Below, piece after piece: positions 1-5,801 of a stretch of 7,480 nt of DNA. The position numbers were made by a program, and so were the translations under genes. The notes under the pieces were generated by a model that had not been told where the DNA came from, made no database searches, and saw only the letters and a program-made list of their open reading frames with translations. Position 1 is the first letter of the stretch. Each line of letters starts with the position of its first letter. The DNA is from Tissierellia bacterium. Its GTDB lineage: Bacteria > Bacillota > Clostridia > Tissierellales > Tepidimicrobiaceae. The stretch is from NCBI GenBank assembly GCA_012518745.1, contig JAAYRM010000148.1, positions 1 through 7,480 on the forward strand, given 5' to 3'.

Positions 1-879
1 AGCCACCCCTTCCGGCAATTCCAATTCCACCGATACCGTATTATTCTCTATCAGGCTATTTATATCTATCGATTTTGTCCTTATGCTATCTATACCCCTT
101 ATTATTTCCTTTCTTCCCCGTATCTGTATGGAGCTGGGCTCAGCGCTTATATCCAGTATCTCATAATTGTCGGGCAATTGACCCTCCGTCTGTATACTTA
201 TGGGTACCGTCTTTAGCTGGTTGATAGGTATGAACACATCCACCGCATTCTGATCCTTGGATACCCCCCTGACATCATTGCCCTCATTATCTACTATCTT
301 TATGGGTACCGTTACACTTATATCATCCGCCCTATCCGTTACATCCACCAAGGCCACAACCCTAGCCACGGAATCAACCCAGGTTTTAGGACCTTCTATA
401 TATATGGATTGCGGTTTTATTACCGGCTCCAATAGGGTATGGTCCTTTGCCAATTCCCCTACCGTTTCTACGGTTATGGGCATCTCCTTCCTGACCAAGC
501 TATCGAATTTGAATAATATCTCCCTCGGGCTATAATCCACCACCTTTATCCCCTCTGGCACATCTATATATACGGGAACCTTCCTATTGCCCTCCTGATA
601 TCCACTCAGATCAACCCTTGCAGTGATATCCTTCCTGGTAATCTTGTTCAGATCGTTTCTCTTTCCCGATACCCTTACATTTACAGTGGGCTTGCTAGGT
701 TCCAATACCACCAAGTTCTGCCTTTCCAAGGTGGCCACATTGGTCAGGGTTACCTCTATATTCTTGATCTCATCCGTAATGGATGGATTTTCCTCACTCA
801 TAACATAGCTCCACATAACTATAGCCATTATTAAGGCAAAGATTTTAAGTGTTAAGTTATTTTTCTTCTCCTTGTTCAT
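1..879 (-). CDS. cdaR: CdaR (YbbR-domain) regulator of diadenylate cyclase, 3' end cut by window edge
   Basis: Open for 293 codons from ATG at 879 to base 1 with no stop, so the C-terminus is missing. It begins MNKEKKNNLTLKIFALIMAI. Residues about 10-27 form one hydrophobic membrane anchor, and the rest looks extracytoplasmic. At least three YbbR-type beta-rich repeats follow, roughly at residues 35-120, 120-212 and 212 to the end. Each contains a 'P..V.V.G....' type strand and an 'I.V.E.VD.S' type strand; the second and third open with similar TVETVGELA and SIQTEGQLP segments. In the family CdaR binds CdaA at the membrane and modulates c-di-AMP synthesis. The start is well supported: GGAGG lies at 887-891 with a 7-nt spacer. 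The ORF begins 23 bp inside the 3' end of cdaA, implying translational coupling. Family members usually have 3-4 repeats, so perhaps 100 or more residues are lost. Identification is from repeat pattern and synteny. Confidence 0.93.
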   Translation of the reverse strand, partial: MNKEKKNNLTLKIFALIMAIVMWSYVMSEENPSITDEIKNIEVTLTNVATLERQNLVVLEPSKPTVNVRVSGKRNDLNKITRKDITARVDLSGYQEGNRKVPVYIDVPEGIKVVDYSPREILFKFDSLVRKEMPITVETVGELAKDHTLLEPVIKPQSIYIEGPKTWVDSVARVVALVDVTDRADDISVTVPIKIVDNEGNDVRGVSKDQNAVDVFIPINQLKTVPISIQTEGQLPDNYEILDISAEPSSIQIRGRKEIIRGIDSIRTKSIDINSLIENNTVSVELELPEGVA

Positions 880-1693
880 CTCTTCGCCTCCATCTCGTTA
901 TCAATAAATGCATCTGATCCTCGGGTTTATACATATCTACTAAAATCTGCTTCAAGGTCTTCACATCTAGATACCTTGCTAAACTGCCCGTCTCCGCAAT
1001 GGATATGGCCCCAGTTTCCTCGGAAACGACTATGGCCAAGCTATCGGATCTCTCCGAAATGCCCAATGCAGCCCTATGTCGGGTTCCCAATTCCCTACTC
1101 AAGGTCATATTATCCGTCAACGGTAGAAAACATCCAGCCGCCTTGATGGTATCATCCTTTATGATCACGGCTCCATCATGCAAGGGCGTATTGGGTATAA
1201 ATATATTGATCAATAGATCGCTTGAAACCTTTGCATCTATGATCGTTCCGGTCTCCACCACCTCGCTAAGACCAGTCTTCTTTTCCATAACTATAAGTGC
1301 TCCTATCTTCTGCCTGGAGAGCGATGCCACTGCCTCCACTATCTCGTCGACCGTCTCGCTGACGGCCTCCCCCCTAACCTCCACAAATGATTTGGCGAAA
1401 AAATTGCTCCGCCCTATATATTCAAGGCCCCTTCTCAACTCGGGCTGAAATACTATAAGGATGGCCAGCAATCCTACATTCATGGTCTTTTCCAATATCC
1501 AATATACCGTATATAGTTGAAGCCATTTACTTAGCTTTATAAATGCGAATAATGCCAATAGTCCCTTTATCAGCTGTTCTGCCCTCGTCTCCCTGATTAA
1601 GGCGAATAGCTTATAGAATGCAACTGCAACTATCAGTATATCGATAACATCCCTCATCCTGATACTCAGAAAAACCCCTTTAATATATTCCAA
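857..1693 (-). CDS. cdaA: Membrane diadenylate cyclase CdaA (DacA/YbbP family)
   Basis: Makes cyclic di-AMP from two ATP. At 278 aa it matches the usual length of about 270-280. Three N-terminal membrane helices lie near residues 15-34, 40-58 and 60-82, followed by a short linker and the DAC catalytic domain from about 100 to 260. Both signature motifs are intact: DGA at 173-175 (within LHDGAVII) and RHR at 205-207 (within GTRHRAALGISE). The tail is highly charged (RWRRRDEQGEEK). The start is TTG at 1691-1693, with AAGGTG at 1703-1708 and a 9-nt spacer; the next in-frame ATG is codon 13, and starting there would remove residues preceding the first helix. The 3' end overlaps cdaR by 23 bp, the classic cdaA-cdaR pair. 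In Firmicutes c-di-AMP controls K+ and osmolyte transport and is usually essential. Nothing in the protein looks degraded. Confidence 0.97.
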   Translation of the reverse strand: MEYIKGVFLSIRMRDVIDILIVAVAFYKLFALIRETRAEQLIKGLLALFAFIKLSKWLQLYTVYWILEKTMNVGLLAILIVFQPELRRGLEYIGRSNFFAKSFVEVRGEAVSETVDEIVEAVASLSRQKIGALIVMEKKTGLSEVVETGTIIDAKVSSDLLINIFIPNTPLHDGAVIIKDDTIKAAGCFLPLTDNMTLSRELGTRHRAALGISERSDSLAIVVSEETGAISIAETGSLARYLDVKTLKQILVDMYKPEDQMHLLITRWRRRDEQGEEK

Positions 1694-1731
1694 GGTCTAT
1701 CACACCTTCATTCTTATTGAGTTCATATACC

Positions 1732-1760
1732 ATTATATAATAATTCCGCACCCATTTAAA
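1732..1760 (-). promoter_or_regulatory. Candidate sigma-A promoter of cdaA-cdaR
   Basis: On the minus strand, a -35-like TTTAAA (1755-1760) is followed by exactly 17 bp and a perfect TATAAT (1732-1737). This puts transcription start near 1725, about 30 nt before the TTG start of cdaA. The -10 is ideal and the -35 matches TTGACA at 4 of 6. It would make cdaA-cdaR independent of prsW, which ends 167 bp upstream with no clear terminator, so read-through from prsW is also possible. Confidence 0.6.
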
Positions 1761-1860
1761 TATAATCCAAGATAAAGATCGGTTTTATATCGATAATCAT
1801 GCATAAAGCCCTCTATGGTTGTCCAATATCGATCCAAAAAACCCTATAAACCGAATAATG

Positions 1861-2565
1861 CTATTCCCTACCATCTATATCTATTATGTTTTTCTTGGAA
1901 TCATATAGGAATTGGCTCAGCTTTCGATGGTTTAGCCACCATATATAGATTACATAGGGAACAAATAGCATGCTCAGCAGTGGTATATCGGTAGCCAATA
2001 TGAAATTAAAGGTTCCATGGAGTAGAATCGGCATATATAGCGATCTCCACAGGTTCCTATTGCTCCTCTCCTCTACGGTATCAAATTTGGCTAGGGATAG
2101 ATAATATCCCATGGTTACACCGAATATGGCATGGGCGGGAACGGAAAATATCCCCCTATATAGGCCTACATGGGGATTGTTCGCATATCTATATACCACA
2201 TATACTATATTTTCGATGGTGGCAAATCCCATAGCCGCAAATACCCCATATACTATTCCATCCAGCTTCTCATCGAAATACTTCGTCCTATAGGGGATCT
2301 TCAATACGACCAACCTCTTAAAGAACTCCTCTGTAAAGCCCGCTACTATAAACGCAGTGTAGAGTGCCTCCAGAGTTCCCCCAAAGATATTTATCCTCAA
2401 GAAAAATTCTTCAACTATCACCACGGGAGCCGCTATCAAGGCACCGAATATATAGGTCAGCATCAATAGCCTTATAGGCTCCCTATCATGCCTATCGCTT
2501 AGATAAATAGCAAGTATTATTATTATTGCCGGTGTTATGGCAATTACCAATCGCCTAGTGTCCAC
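1861..2565 (-). CDS. prsW: PrsW-family intramembrane metalloprotease
   Basis: A 234-aa polytopic protein with about seven hydrophobic segments (near residues 5-22, 32-51, 66-78, 102-125, 143-158, 174-192, 195-210). It carries the marks of the PrsW/CPBP-like membrane protease superfamily: EEFFKR (E79, E80, K83), LDGIVYG (D102), the GFATIEN helix (E118, N119), AHAIFG (H145) and LLHGTFNF (H183, N187). These Glu and His residues are the expected metal and catalytic set. Bacillus subtilis PrsW makes the first cut in anti-sigma factor RsiW, releasing sigma-W. No anti-sigma gene lies in this window, so the substrate here is unknown. The start is GTG (2563-2565), chosen because a near-perfect GGAGGAG at 2571-2577 sits 5 nt away. 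The protein ends in a charged cytosolic-looking tail (KLSQFLYDSKKN). The family call is firm; orthology to B. subtilis PrsW is inferred. Confidence 0.9.
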   Translation of the reverse strand: MDTRRLVIAITPAIIIILAIYLSDRHDREPIRLLMLTYIFGALIAAPVVIVEEFFLRINIFGGTLEALYTAFIVAGFTEEFFKRLVVLKIPYRTKYFDEKLDGIVYGVFAAMGFATIENIVYVVYRYANNPHVGLYRGIFSVPAHAIFGVTMGYYLSLAKFDTVEERSNRNLWRSLYMPILLHGTFNFILATDIPLLSMLFVPYVIYIWWLNHRKLSQFLYDSKKNIIDIDGRE

Positions 2566-2575
2566 TAAATCTCCT

Positions 2576-2607
2576 CCAATAATATATTCACTATGGTATA
2601 TTATTGG
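2576..2607 (-). repeat. Perfect 11-bp inverted repeat abutting the prsW ribosome binding site
   Basis: Arms CCAATAATATA (2576-2586) and TATATTATTGG (2597-2607) are exact reverse complements around a 10-nt spacer. Read on the minus strand, the second arm ends in the first GG of the prsW Shine-Dalgarno GGAGGAG (2571-2577). It also covers the proposed -10 box at 2598-2603. This placement fits a dimeric repressor operator. If a longer transcript from upstream exists, it would instead form an RNA hairpin that partly hides the SD. There is no U-tract after it, so it is not a terminator. Confidence 0.7.
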
Positions 2608-2626
2608 TTAAAATAGAAAATTTAAA
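2598..2626 (-). promoter_or_regulatory. Candidate prsW promoter
   Basis: On the minus strand, TTTAAA (2621-2626) and TAATAT (2598-2603) are separated by 17 bp. Both match the sigma-A consensus at only 4 of 6, so on its own this is a weak promoter that may need an activator or another sigma factor. The -35 lies inside one copy of a 16-bp direct repeat and the -10 lies inside one arm of an inverted repeat. The predicted start is near 2591, about 25 nt before the GTG codon. Confidence 0.4.
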
Positions 2627-2656
2627 CCTTCATCTTAGCTATTTAAACCTCCATCT
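2620..2656. repeat. Two 16-bp direct repeats with 21-bp period upstream of prsW
   Basis: ATTTAAACCTTCATCT (2620-2635) recurs as ATTTAAACCTCCATCT (2641-2656), identical at 15 of 16 bases. The 21-bp period equals two helical turns, so proteins bound to both copies would face the same side of the DNA. The copy nearer prsW contains the proposed -35. Such tandem sites just upstream of a weak promoter are typical of response-regulator-like activators, but the binding protein cannot be named from sequence. Confidence 0.65.
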
Positions 2657-2676
2657 CGGATATGCTATGGATTTCT

Positions 2677-2707
2677 AAAAAAATAAGGCACCCATGGGCA
2701 CCTTATT
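2677..2707 (-). terminator. Rho-independent terminator of rubrerythrin gene
   Basis: On the minus strand, a hairpin with arms 2707-2695 and 2694-2682 is followed by a U-rich run (the seven A's at 2677-2683 on the plus strand). The left arm starts within the TAA stop codon of rbr. Two internal pairs are G-U in minus-strand RNA but would be C-A mismatches in plus-strand RNA, which shows it is built to act on the rbr transcript. The core is a CCCATGGG palindrome. Confidence 0.88.
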
Positions 2708-3251
2708 AGTATTCTACAAATAATTCTTTTTTTGCATTGCATATAGGACAATTGGCTTCCACGCCGGTCAATGTAATAAATCCACATACGGGACATAGCA
2801 ATACGGTATCCGCCTTCAGGTCCTCGCCCTTATCCACGGCTTCCTTTGCCTTTGTAAATAGTTCGGCATGTACCTTCTCTGCCTCAATAGCAAACCTCAT
2901 AGCGGATATAGCTGCTTTTTCCCCCTGCATCTCGGCTACAGCTATGTATGCGGGATACATCTGCTCCACCTCAAACATTTCGCCATCGATTGCCCCTTGA
3001 AGGTTCTCCGATGTACTACCTAACCCAAATCCAGCCATCGAAGTAACGGAAAAATCTCCAGCCTGATCCTTTAGGGCGTTAAAATGTAGGGTTGCATGAA
3101 CCTCTTCCGCATCTGAGGTTGCCATGAATAGCCTTTCAACTGTTGGAAAGCCTTCATTTCCCGCCTTAGATCCCCAGATCCTATACCTCATATGTGCCTG
3201 GCTCTCACCACCAAATGCTGATCTTAAATTCTCCGCTGTCATCGCGTTCAT
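2706..3251 (-). CDS. rbr: Rubrerythrin (diiron peroxidase with rubredoxin-like domain)
   Basis: A cytoplasmic non-haem iron peroxidase that reduces H2O2 in anaerobes using electrons from rubredoxin or NAD(P)H-linked partners. The N-terminal four-helix ferritin-like domain (about 1-145) holds the expected diiron ligands: E16 in GGESQAH, E49 and H52 in EEVH, E91 and E94 in GEMFEVE, and E125 and H128 in AEKVH. The C-terminal rubredoxin-like knuckle has four cysteines, C153-x2-C156 and C168-x2-C171, for one Fe(Cys)4 site. At 181 aa it is normal for the rubrerythrin layout with the rubredoxin domain at the end. The start is ATG 3249-3251 behind a strong AAGGGGGAG tract (3257-3265); a second ATG at codon 4 is possible. 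The gene is single, with its own promoter and terminator, and lies divergent to feoAB, which suits a shared iron and oxidative stress response. Confidence 0.97.
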   Translation of the reverse strand: MNAMTAENLRSAFGGESQAHMRYRIWGSKAGNEGFPTVERLFMATSDAEEVHATLHFNALKDQAGDFSVTSMAGFGLGSTSENLQGAIDGEMFEVEQMYPAYIAVAEMQGEKAAISAMRFAIEAEKVHAELFTKAKEAVDKGEDLKADTVLLCPVCGFITLTGVEANCPICNAKKELFVEY

Positions 3252-3271
3252 ATATACTCCCCCTTCATCAA

Positions 3272-3299
3272 TTGATAAAATTACCTAGTGCTTTATAGT
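3272..3299 (+). promoter_or_regulatory. Candidate feoAB promoter, overlapping the rbr promoter
   Basis: TTGATA (3272-3277) and TATAGT (3294-3299) are 16 bp apart; each matches the sigma-A consensus at 5 of 6. Start would be near 3306, giving a leader of about 110 nt before feoA. A second -10-like TATAAT at 3335-3340 is perfect but has no recognisable -35 at 16-18 bp, so it is the weaker option. The -10 overlaps the -10 of the opposing rbr promoter by three bases. Confidence 0.45.
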
Positions 3300-3325
3300 A
3301 TATACTTTTCGGCCGTATATGTCTA
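3297..3325 (-). promoter_or_regulatory. rbr promoter with candidate operator
   Basis: On the minus strand, TAGACA (3320-3325), a 17-bp spacer and TATACT (3297-3302) form a strong sigma-A-like promoter, each box 5 of 6. Start is near 3290, leaving a leader of about 40 nt. The spacer carries a perfect inverted repeat, ATATAC (3300-3305) and GTATAT (3315-3320), with 9 nt between, overlapping both boxes. That is a sensible place for a repressor. It does not match the usual Fur or PerR box that I can recall, so the regulator is unassigned. Confidence 0.6.
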
Positions 3326-3353
3326 GAAATGAAATATAATGAACATTTGCTGT

Positions 3354-3382
3354 TTTTATTCATAATATAGGAATGAATAAAA
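3354..3382 (+). promoter_or_regulatory. 10-bp inverted repeat in feoAB leader, possible operator
   Basis: TTTTATTCAT (3354-3363) and ATGAATAAAA (3373-3382) are perfect reverse complements around 9 nt. The element lies 34 bp upstream of the feoA start, downstream of the proposed promoter. It could be a metalloregulator site that blocks transcription, or a stem-loop in the 5' leader. It is AT-rich and lacks a following U-run, so it is not a standard terminator. Confidence 0.55.
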
Positions 3383-3415
3383 CGATAGGATATGATATCT
3401 AGGGAGGTAATATAT

Positions 3416-3652
3416 ATGAATAATAAACGGTTAGCCATGAGCTCCCTGCCTATAGGTAGGGAGGGTATAGTAATTTCCATAGAAGCAAATGAGCATAGAA
3501 GAAGATTCTTCGATCTAGGCATATTACCGGACACCATCGTGCGAGCTGAAAGATACAGCCCTACTGGCAATCCAATTGCCTTCAATATCAGGGGCACCAT
3601 AATAGCCATCAGGAGAGATGAGGCTAGCAATGTATTGATAAATATGATTTAG
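3416..3652 (+). CDS. feoA: FeoA, small SH3-like partner of the ferrous iron transporter
   Basis: A 78-aa cytoplasmic protein with the FeoA fold (SH3-like beta barrel, related to the DtxR C-terminal domain). Typical family features are LPIGREGIVISIEA near the N-terminus, RRRFFDLGILPDTIV in the middle (the conserved 'R..LGI.PG..V' segment), and a terminal RGTIIAIRRDEASNVLI strand pair. FeoA is thought to bind FeoB and support Fe(II) uptake. The start at 3416 is chosen over an upstream ATG at 3392 because AGGGAGG (3401-3407) lies 8 nt before it. The stop TAG overlaps the feoB ribosome binding site AGGTGG, with an 11-bp gap, so the two genes are co-transcribed and probably coupled in translation. 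A strong palindrome lies within codons 9-16. Confidence 0.95.
   Translation: MNNKRLAMSSLPIGREGIVISIEANEHRRRFFDLGILPDTIVRAERYSPTGNPIAFNIRGTIIAIRRDEASNVLINMI
3442..3463 (+). promoter_or_regulatory. Intragenic hairpin with a second copy of the feoA SD sequence
   Basis: Within the start of feoA, CTCCCTGCCTA (3442-3452) and TAGGTAGGGAG (3453-3463) pair fully as RNA, with one G-U. The left arm CTCCCT is also complementary to AGGGAG in the feoA SD (3401-3406), and the heptamer AGGGAGG occurs both as the SD and again at 3458-3464. Two exclusive folds can be drawn, one freeing and one hiding the SD. The palindrome is clear; a regulatory role is inference. Confidence 0.4.
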
Positions 3653-3663
3653 GTGGTATAGCT

Positions 3664-5742
3664 ATGATGGAAAGAATAGAATTAAAAGATATAGAGAACA
3701 AGCCGATCATCGGATTGGCAGGCAACCCCAATACTGGGAAGAGCACCCTCTTCAACTATTTAACTGGTCTAAGGCAACATACGGGCAATTGGCCGGGTAA
3801 GACCGTGGTCAACGCCAGAGGTGAATTTTCCCATGCAGGAACCGACTACCTCTTGGTAGACCTTCCCGGGACCTATTCGCTTTTTATAAATTCCCCCGAA
3901 GAGGAGGTTGCACGAAATTTCATCTGTTTTGATAGGCCCGATATAGTTATAGTGGTAATCGATGGGACCAATTTGGAAAGGAATTTGAACCTCGTACTTC
4001 AGATAATGGAGGCCACCGATAATGTAATAGTATGCATCAATTTCATGGATGAGGTAAGGAAGAAGGGAATAGAGATAGATATAGAGAAATTGGGTGACCT
4101 TCTAGGTACCCCAATTATACCGATTATAGCTAGGGATGGCATAGGGATATCCCAGCTACTCAAGGCTATAGACGACTTGCATAATGGCCGTTTGAGCCCA
4201 AGGCCTAAGAAGATCTCCTACGACGAGGACGTGGAGGATTCCCTAGCTAGGATAGAAAAAATCATCTCCCAGTATATTCCAGAAGAATTGAACACCCGAT
4301 GGATTGCATTGAGGCTGATGGATGGGGACCTTGCGATGAAGGAGGAGATTACCCAGAGGCTAAAGGGGGATGATGTCCATAGGCCATTGAATTTCATAAG
4401 TGGAATTGTGGATATGCATCCGAGAATATCGGAGCATATAGTGGCCTCCCTATATAGGGAAGCCCAGTCCATTGGTAGGGCGGTGACCAAGGTGATTGAA
4501 ACGGATACCAAAGATTGGGATAGTAGGTTGGACAATATCCTTACCCACCGATTGAGCGCCTATCCCATCATGATATCGTTATTGGGTCTGATATTTTGGA
4601 TCACCATAATAGGGTCCAACTATCCATCCGATGCGTTGGCTAAATTGTTCTTTGGCATTGAACCGATGCTGGGTCGATGGTTACTCATGGTAAAGCTACC
4701 GCCCTGGCTACACAATATCATATTATTCGGGGTATATAGGACGATATCATGGGTCGTATCCGTGATGCTTCCACCAATGGCGATATTCTTCCCACTCTTC
4801 ACCTTGCTAGAGGATCTAGGATACCTACCAAGGGTAGCCTTCAACCTAGATAATGTCTTTAGGAAAGCTGGTACCCAGGGGAGGCAGGCTCTGACCATGA
4901 GCATGGGATTTGGTTGCAACGCAGCTGGTATCATCTCCACAAGGATAATCGATTCACCCAGGGAGAAGCTAATAGCGATGATCACCAATAATTTTGTGCC
5001 CTGCAATGGCCGGTTTCCAATCATCATAACCATCTCAACCATATTTATGGGGAGGATCATGGGCAATAGATATCCCTCAATGGTAGCCGCCTTCTATGTT
5101 CTCGTGATGGTGATGATCGGGATTCTAGTTACCCTTGCAATCTCCAAATTACTTTCCCACACCATATTGAGGGATATGCCCTCATCCTTTACCCTAGAAC
5201 TACCACCCTATAGGAAGCCCCAGATAGGCAAGGTCCTCGTCAGGAGCTTTTTGGATAGAACCCTATTGGTGCTAGGCAAGGCTATTATGGTGGCGATACC
5301 GGCTGGAATTATCACCTGGCTTTTCGCGAATATGTTTTTTGATGGGGATAGCCTTTTAAACATATCTGCCGGCCTTCTCGATCCCCTTGGGCAACTGCTG
5401 GGATTGGACGGCTTCATATTGATGGCATTCCTATTAGGCCTTCCAGCCAACGAGATAGTCCTACCCATATTGATAATGGGCTATATGTCCAAGGGTGCCA
5501 TGTTGGAATTGAACAATCTAGATGCGCTTAGAAATCTGCTATTGGAAAATGGATGGACCGCTATCACCGCATTCAACTTTATGCTATTCTCGCTCCTCCA
5601 CTTCCCATGTGGAACGACCTTATTGACCATCAAAAATGAAACCCGCGGTATTAAATGGCCATTCTTTACCTTTCTATTAACAACTGGAATCGCCATGCTG
5701 GTAACATTTTCAACCAATATGATCTATAAGTTGTTATTTTAA
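3664..5742 (+). CDS. feoB: FeoB, GTP-dependent ferrous iron transporter
   Basis: Imports Fe(II) across the cytoplasmic membrane. At 692 aa it is of normal length for a Firmicute FeoB. The N-terminal G domain has G1 GNPNTGKS (20-27), the G2 threonine T47 in NWPGKT, G3 DLPG (66-69), G4 NFMD (126-129) and G5-like ARDG (156-159). A helical GDI-like region spans about 180-280. The membrane part (about 300-690) has two related Gate halves with the conserved cysteines C418 in MGFGCN and C447 in NFVPCNGR, plus HFPCGTT (C649) near the end. Other family marks are EDLGYLPR and LPANEIVLPI. The start is ATG 3664, 7 nt from AGGTGG (3651-3656); a second ATG follows directly. It is partnered by feoA upstream. 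No FeoC is visible, which is usual outside gammaproteobacteria. The next feature is a hairpin terminator. Confidence 0.98.
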   Translation: MMERIELKDIENKPIIGLAGNPNTGKSTLFNYLTGLRQHTGNWPGKTVVNARGEFSHAGTDYLLVDLPGTYSLFINSPEEEVARNFICFDRPDIVIVVIDGTNLERNLNLVLQIMEATDNVIVCINFMDEVRKKGIEIDIEKLGDLLGTPIIPIIARDGIGISQLLKAIDDLHNGRLSPRPKKISYDEDVEDSLARIEKIISQYIPEELNTRWIALRLMDGDLAMKEEITQRLKGDDVHRPLNFISGIVDMHPRISEHIVASLYREAQSIGRAVTKVIETDTKDWDSRLDNILTHRLSAYPIMISLLGLIFWITIIGSNYPSDALAKLFFGIEPMLGRWLLMVKLPPWLHNIILFGVYRTISWVVSVMLPPMAIFFPLFTLLEDLGYLPRVAFNLDNVFRKAGTQGRQALTMSMGFGCNAAGIISTRIIDSPREKLIAMITNNFVPCNGRFPIIITISTIFMGRIMGNRYPSMVAAFYVLVMVMIGILVTLAISKLLSHTILRDMPSSFTLELPPYRKPQIGKVLVRSFLDRTLLVLGKAIMVAIPAGIITWLFANMFFDGDSLLNISAGLLDPLGQLLGLDGFILMAFLLGLPANEIVLPILIMGYMSKGAMLELNNLDALRNLLLENGWTAITAFNFMLFSLLHFPCGTTLLTIKNETRGIKWPFFTFLLTTGIAMLVTFSTNMIYKLLF

Positions 5743-5761
5743 TCCATATTGGCTTAGACAG

Positions 5762-5798
5762 TAAATCCTTCCCATGGATCATCCATGGGAAGGATTTA
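5762..5798. terminator. Hairpin between convergent feoB and lysA, probable bidirectional terminator
   Basis: Perfect 18-bp arms (5762-5779 and 5781-5798) flank a single central C at 5780; in RNA a few central bases would form the loop. It starts 20 bp after the feoB stop and ends 4 bp before the lysA stop, so one structure serves both convergent genes. The arms are A-rich and T-rich at their bases, ending in TTTA on either strand, but there is no long U-run, so termination may be only partly intrinsic. Confidence 0.8.
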
Positions 5799-5801
5799 TC
5801 A

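Noticed and set aside
257..808. Plus-strand open frames (92 and 61 codons) in the first 800 bases
   Set aside because: The minus strand is continuously open here and encodes a good CdaR/YbbR protein, so these are shadows.
999..1448. 149-codon open frame on the plus strand inside cdaA
   Set aside because: It lies wholly antisense to cdaA, whose motifs are intact; the translation shows no recognisable domain and it has no convincing ribosome binding site.
1840..1875. Possible terminator after prsW
   Set aside because: Only a 5-bp AT-rich stem can be drawn, and the T-run (minus strand) is separated from it by more than ten bases.
3268..3630. 120-codon minus-strand open frame over feoA and its leader
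   Set aside because: It runs across the rbr promoter and antisense to feoA; the FeoA frame has the better ribosome binding site and clear family features.
4218..5066. Two minus-strand open frames (105 and 148 codons) inside feoB
   Set aside because: Both are antisense to conserved FeoB sequence and show no family features.
5743..5801. Transposon end or attachment site suggested by the long inverted repeat
   Set aside because: Its place between convergent stop codons and lack of any transposase or flanking duplication make a shared terminator the simpler reading.
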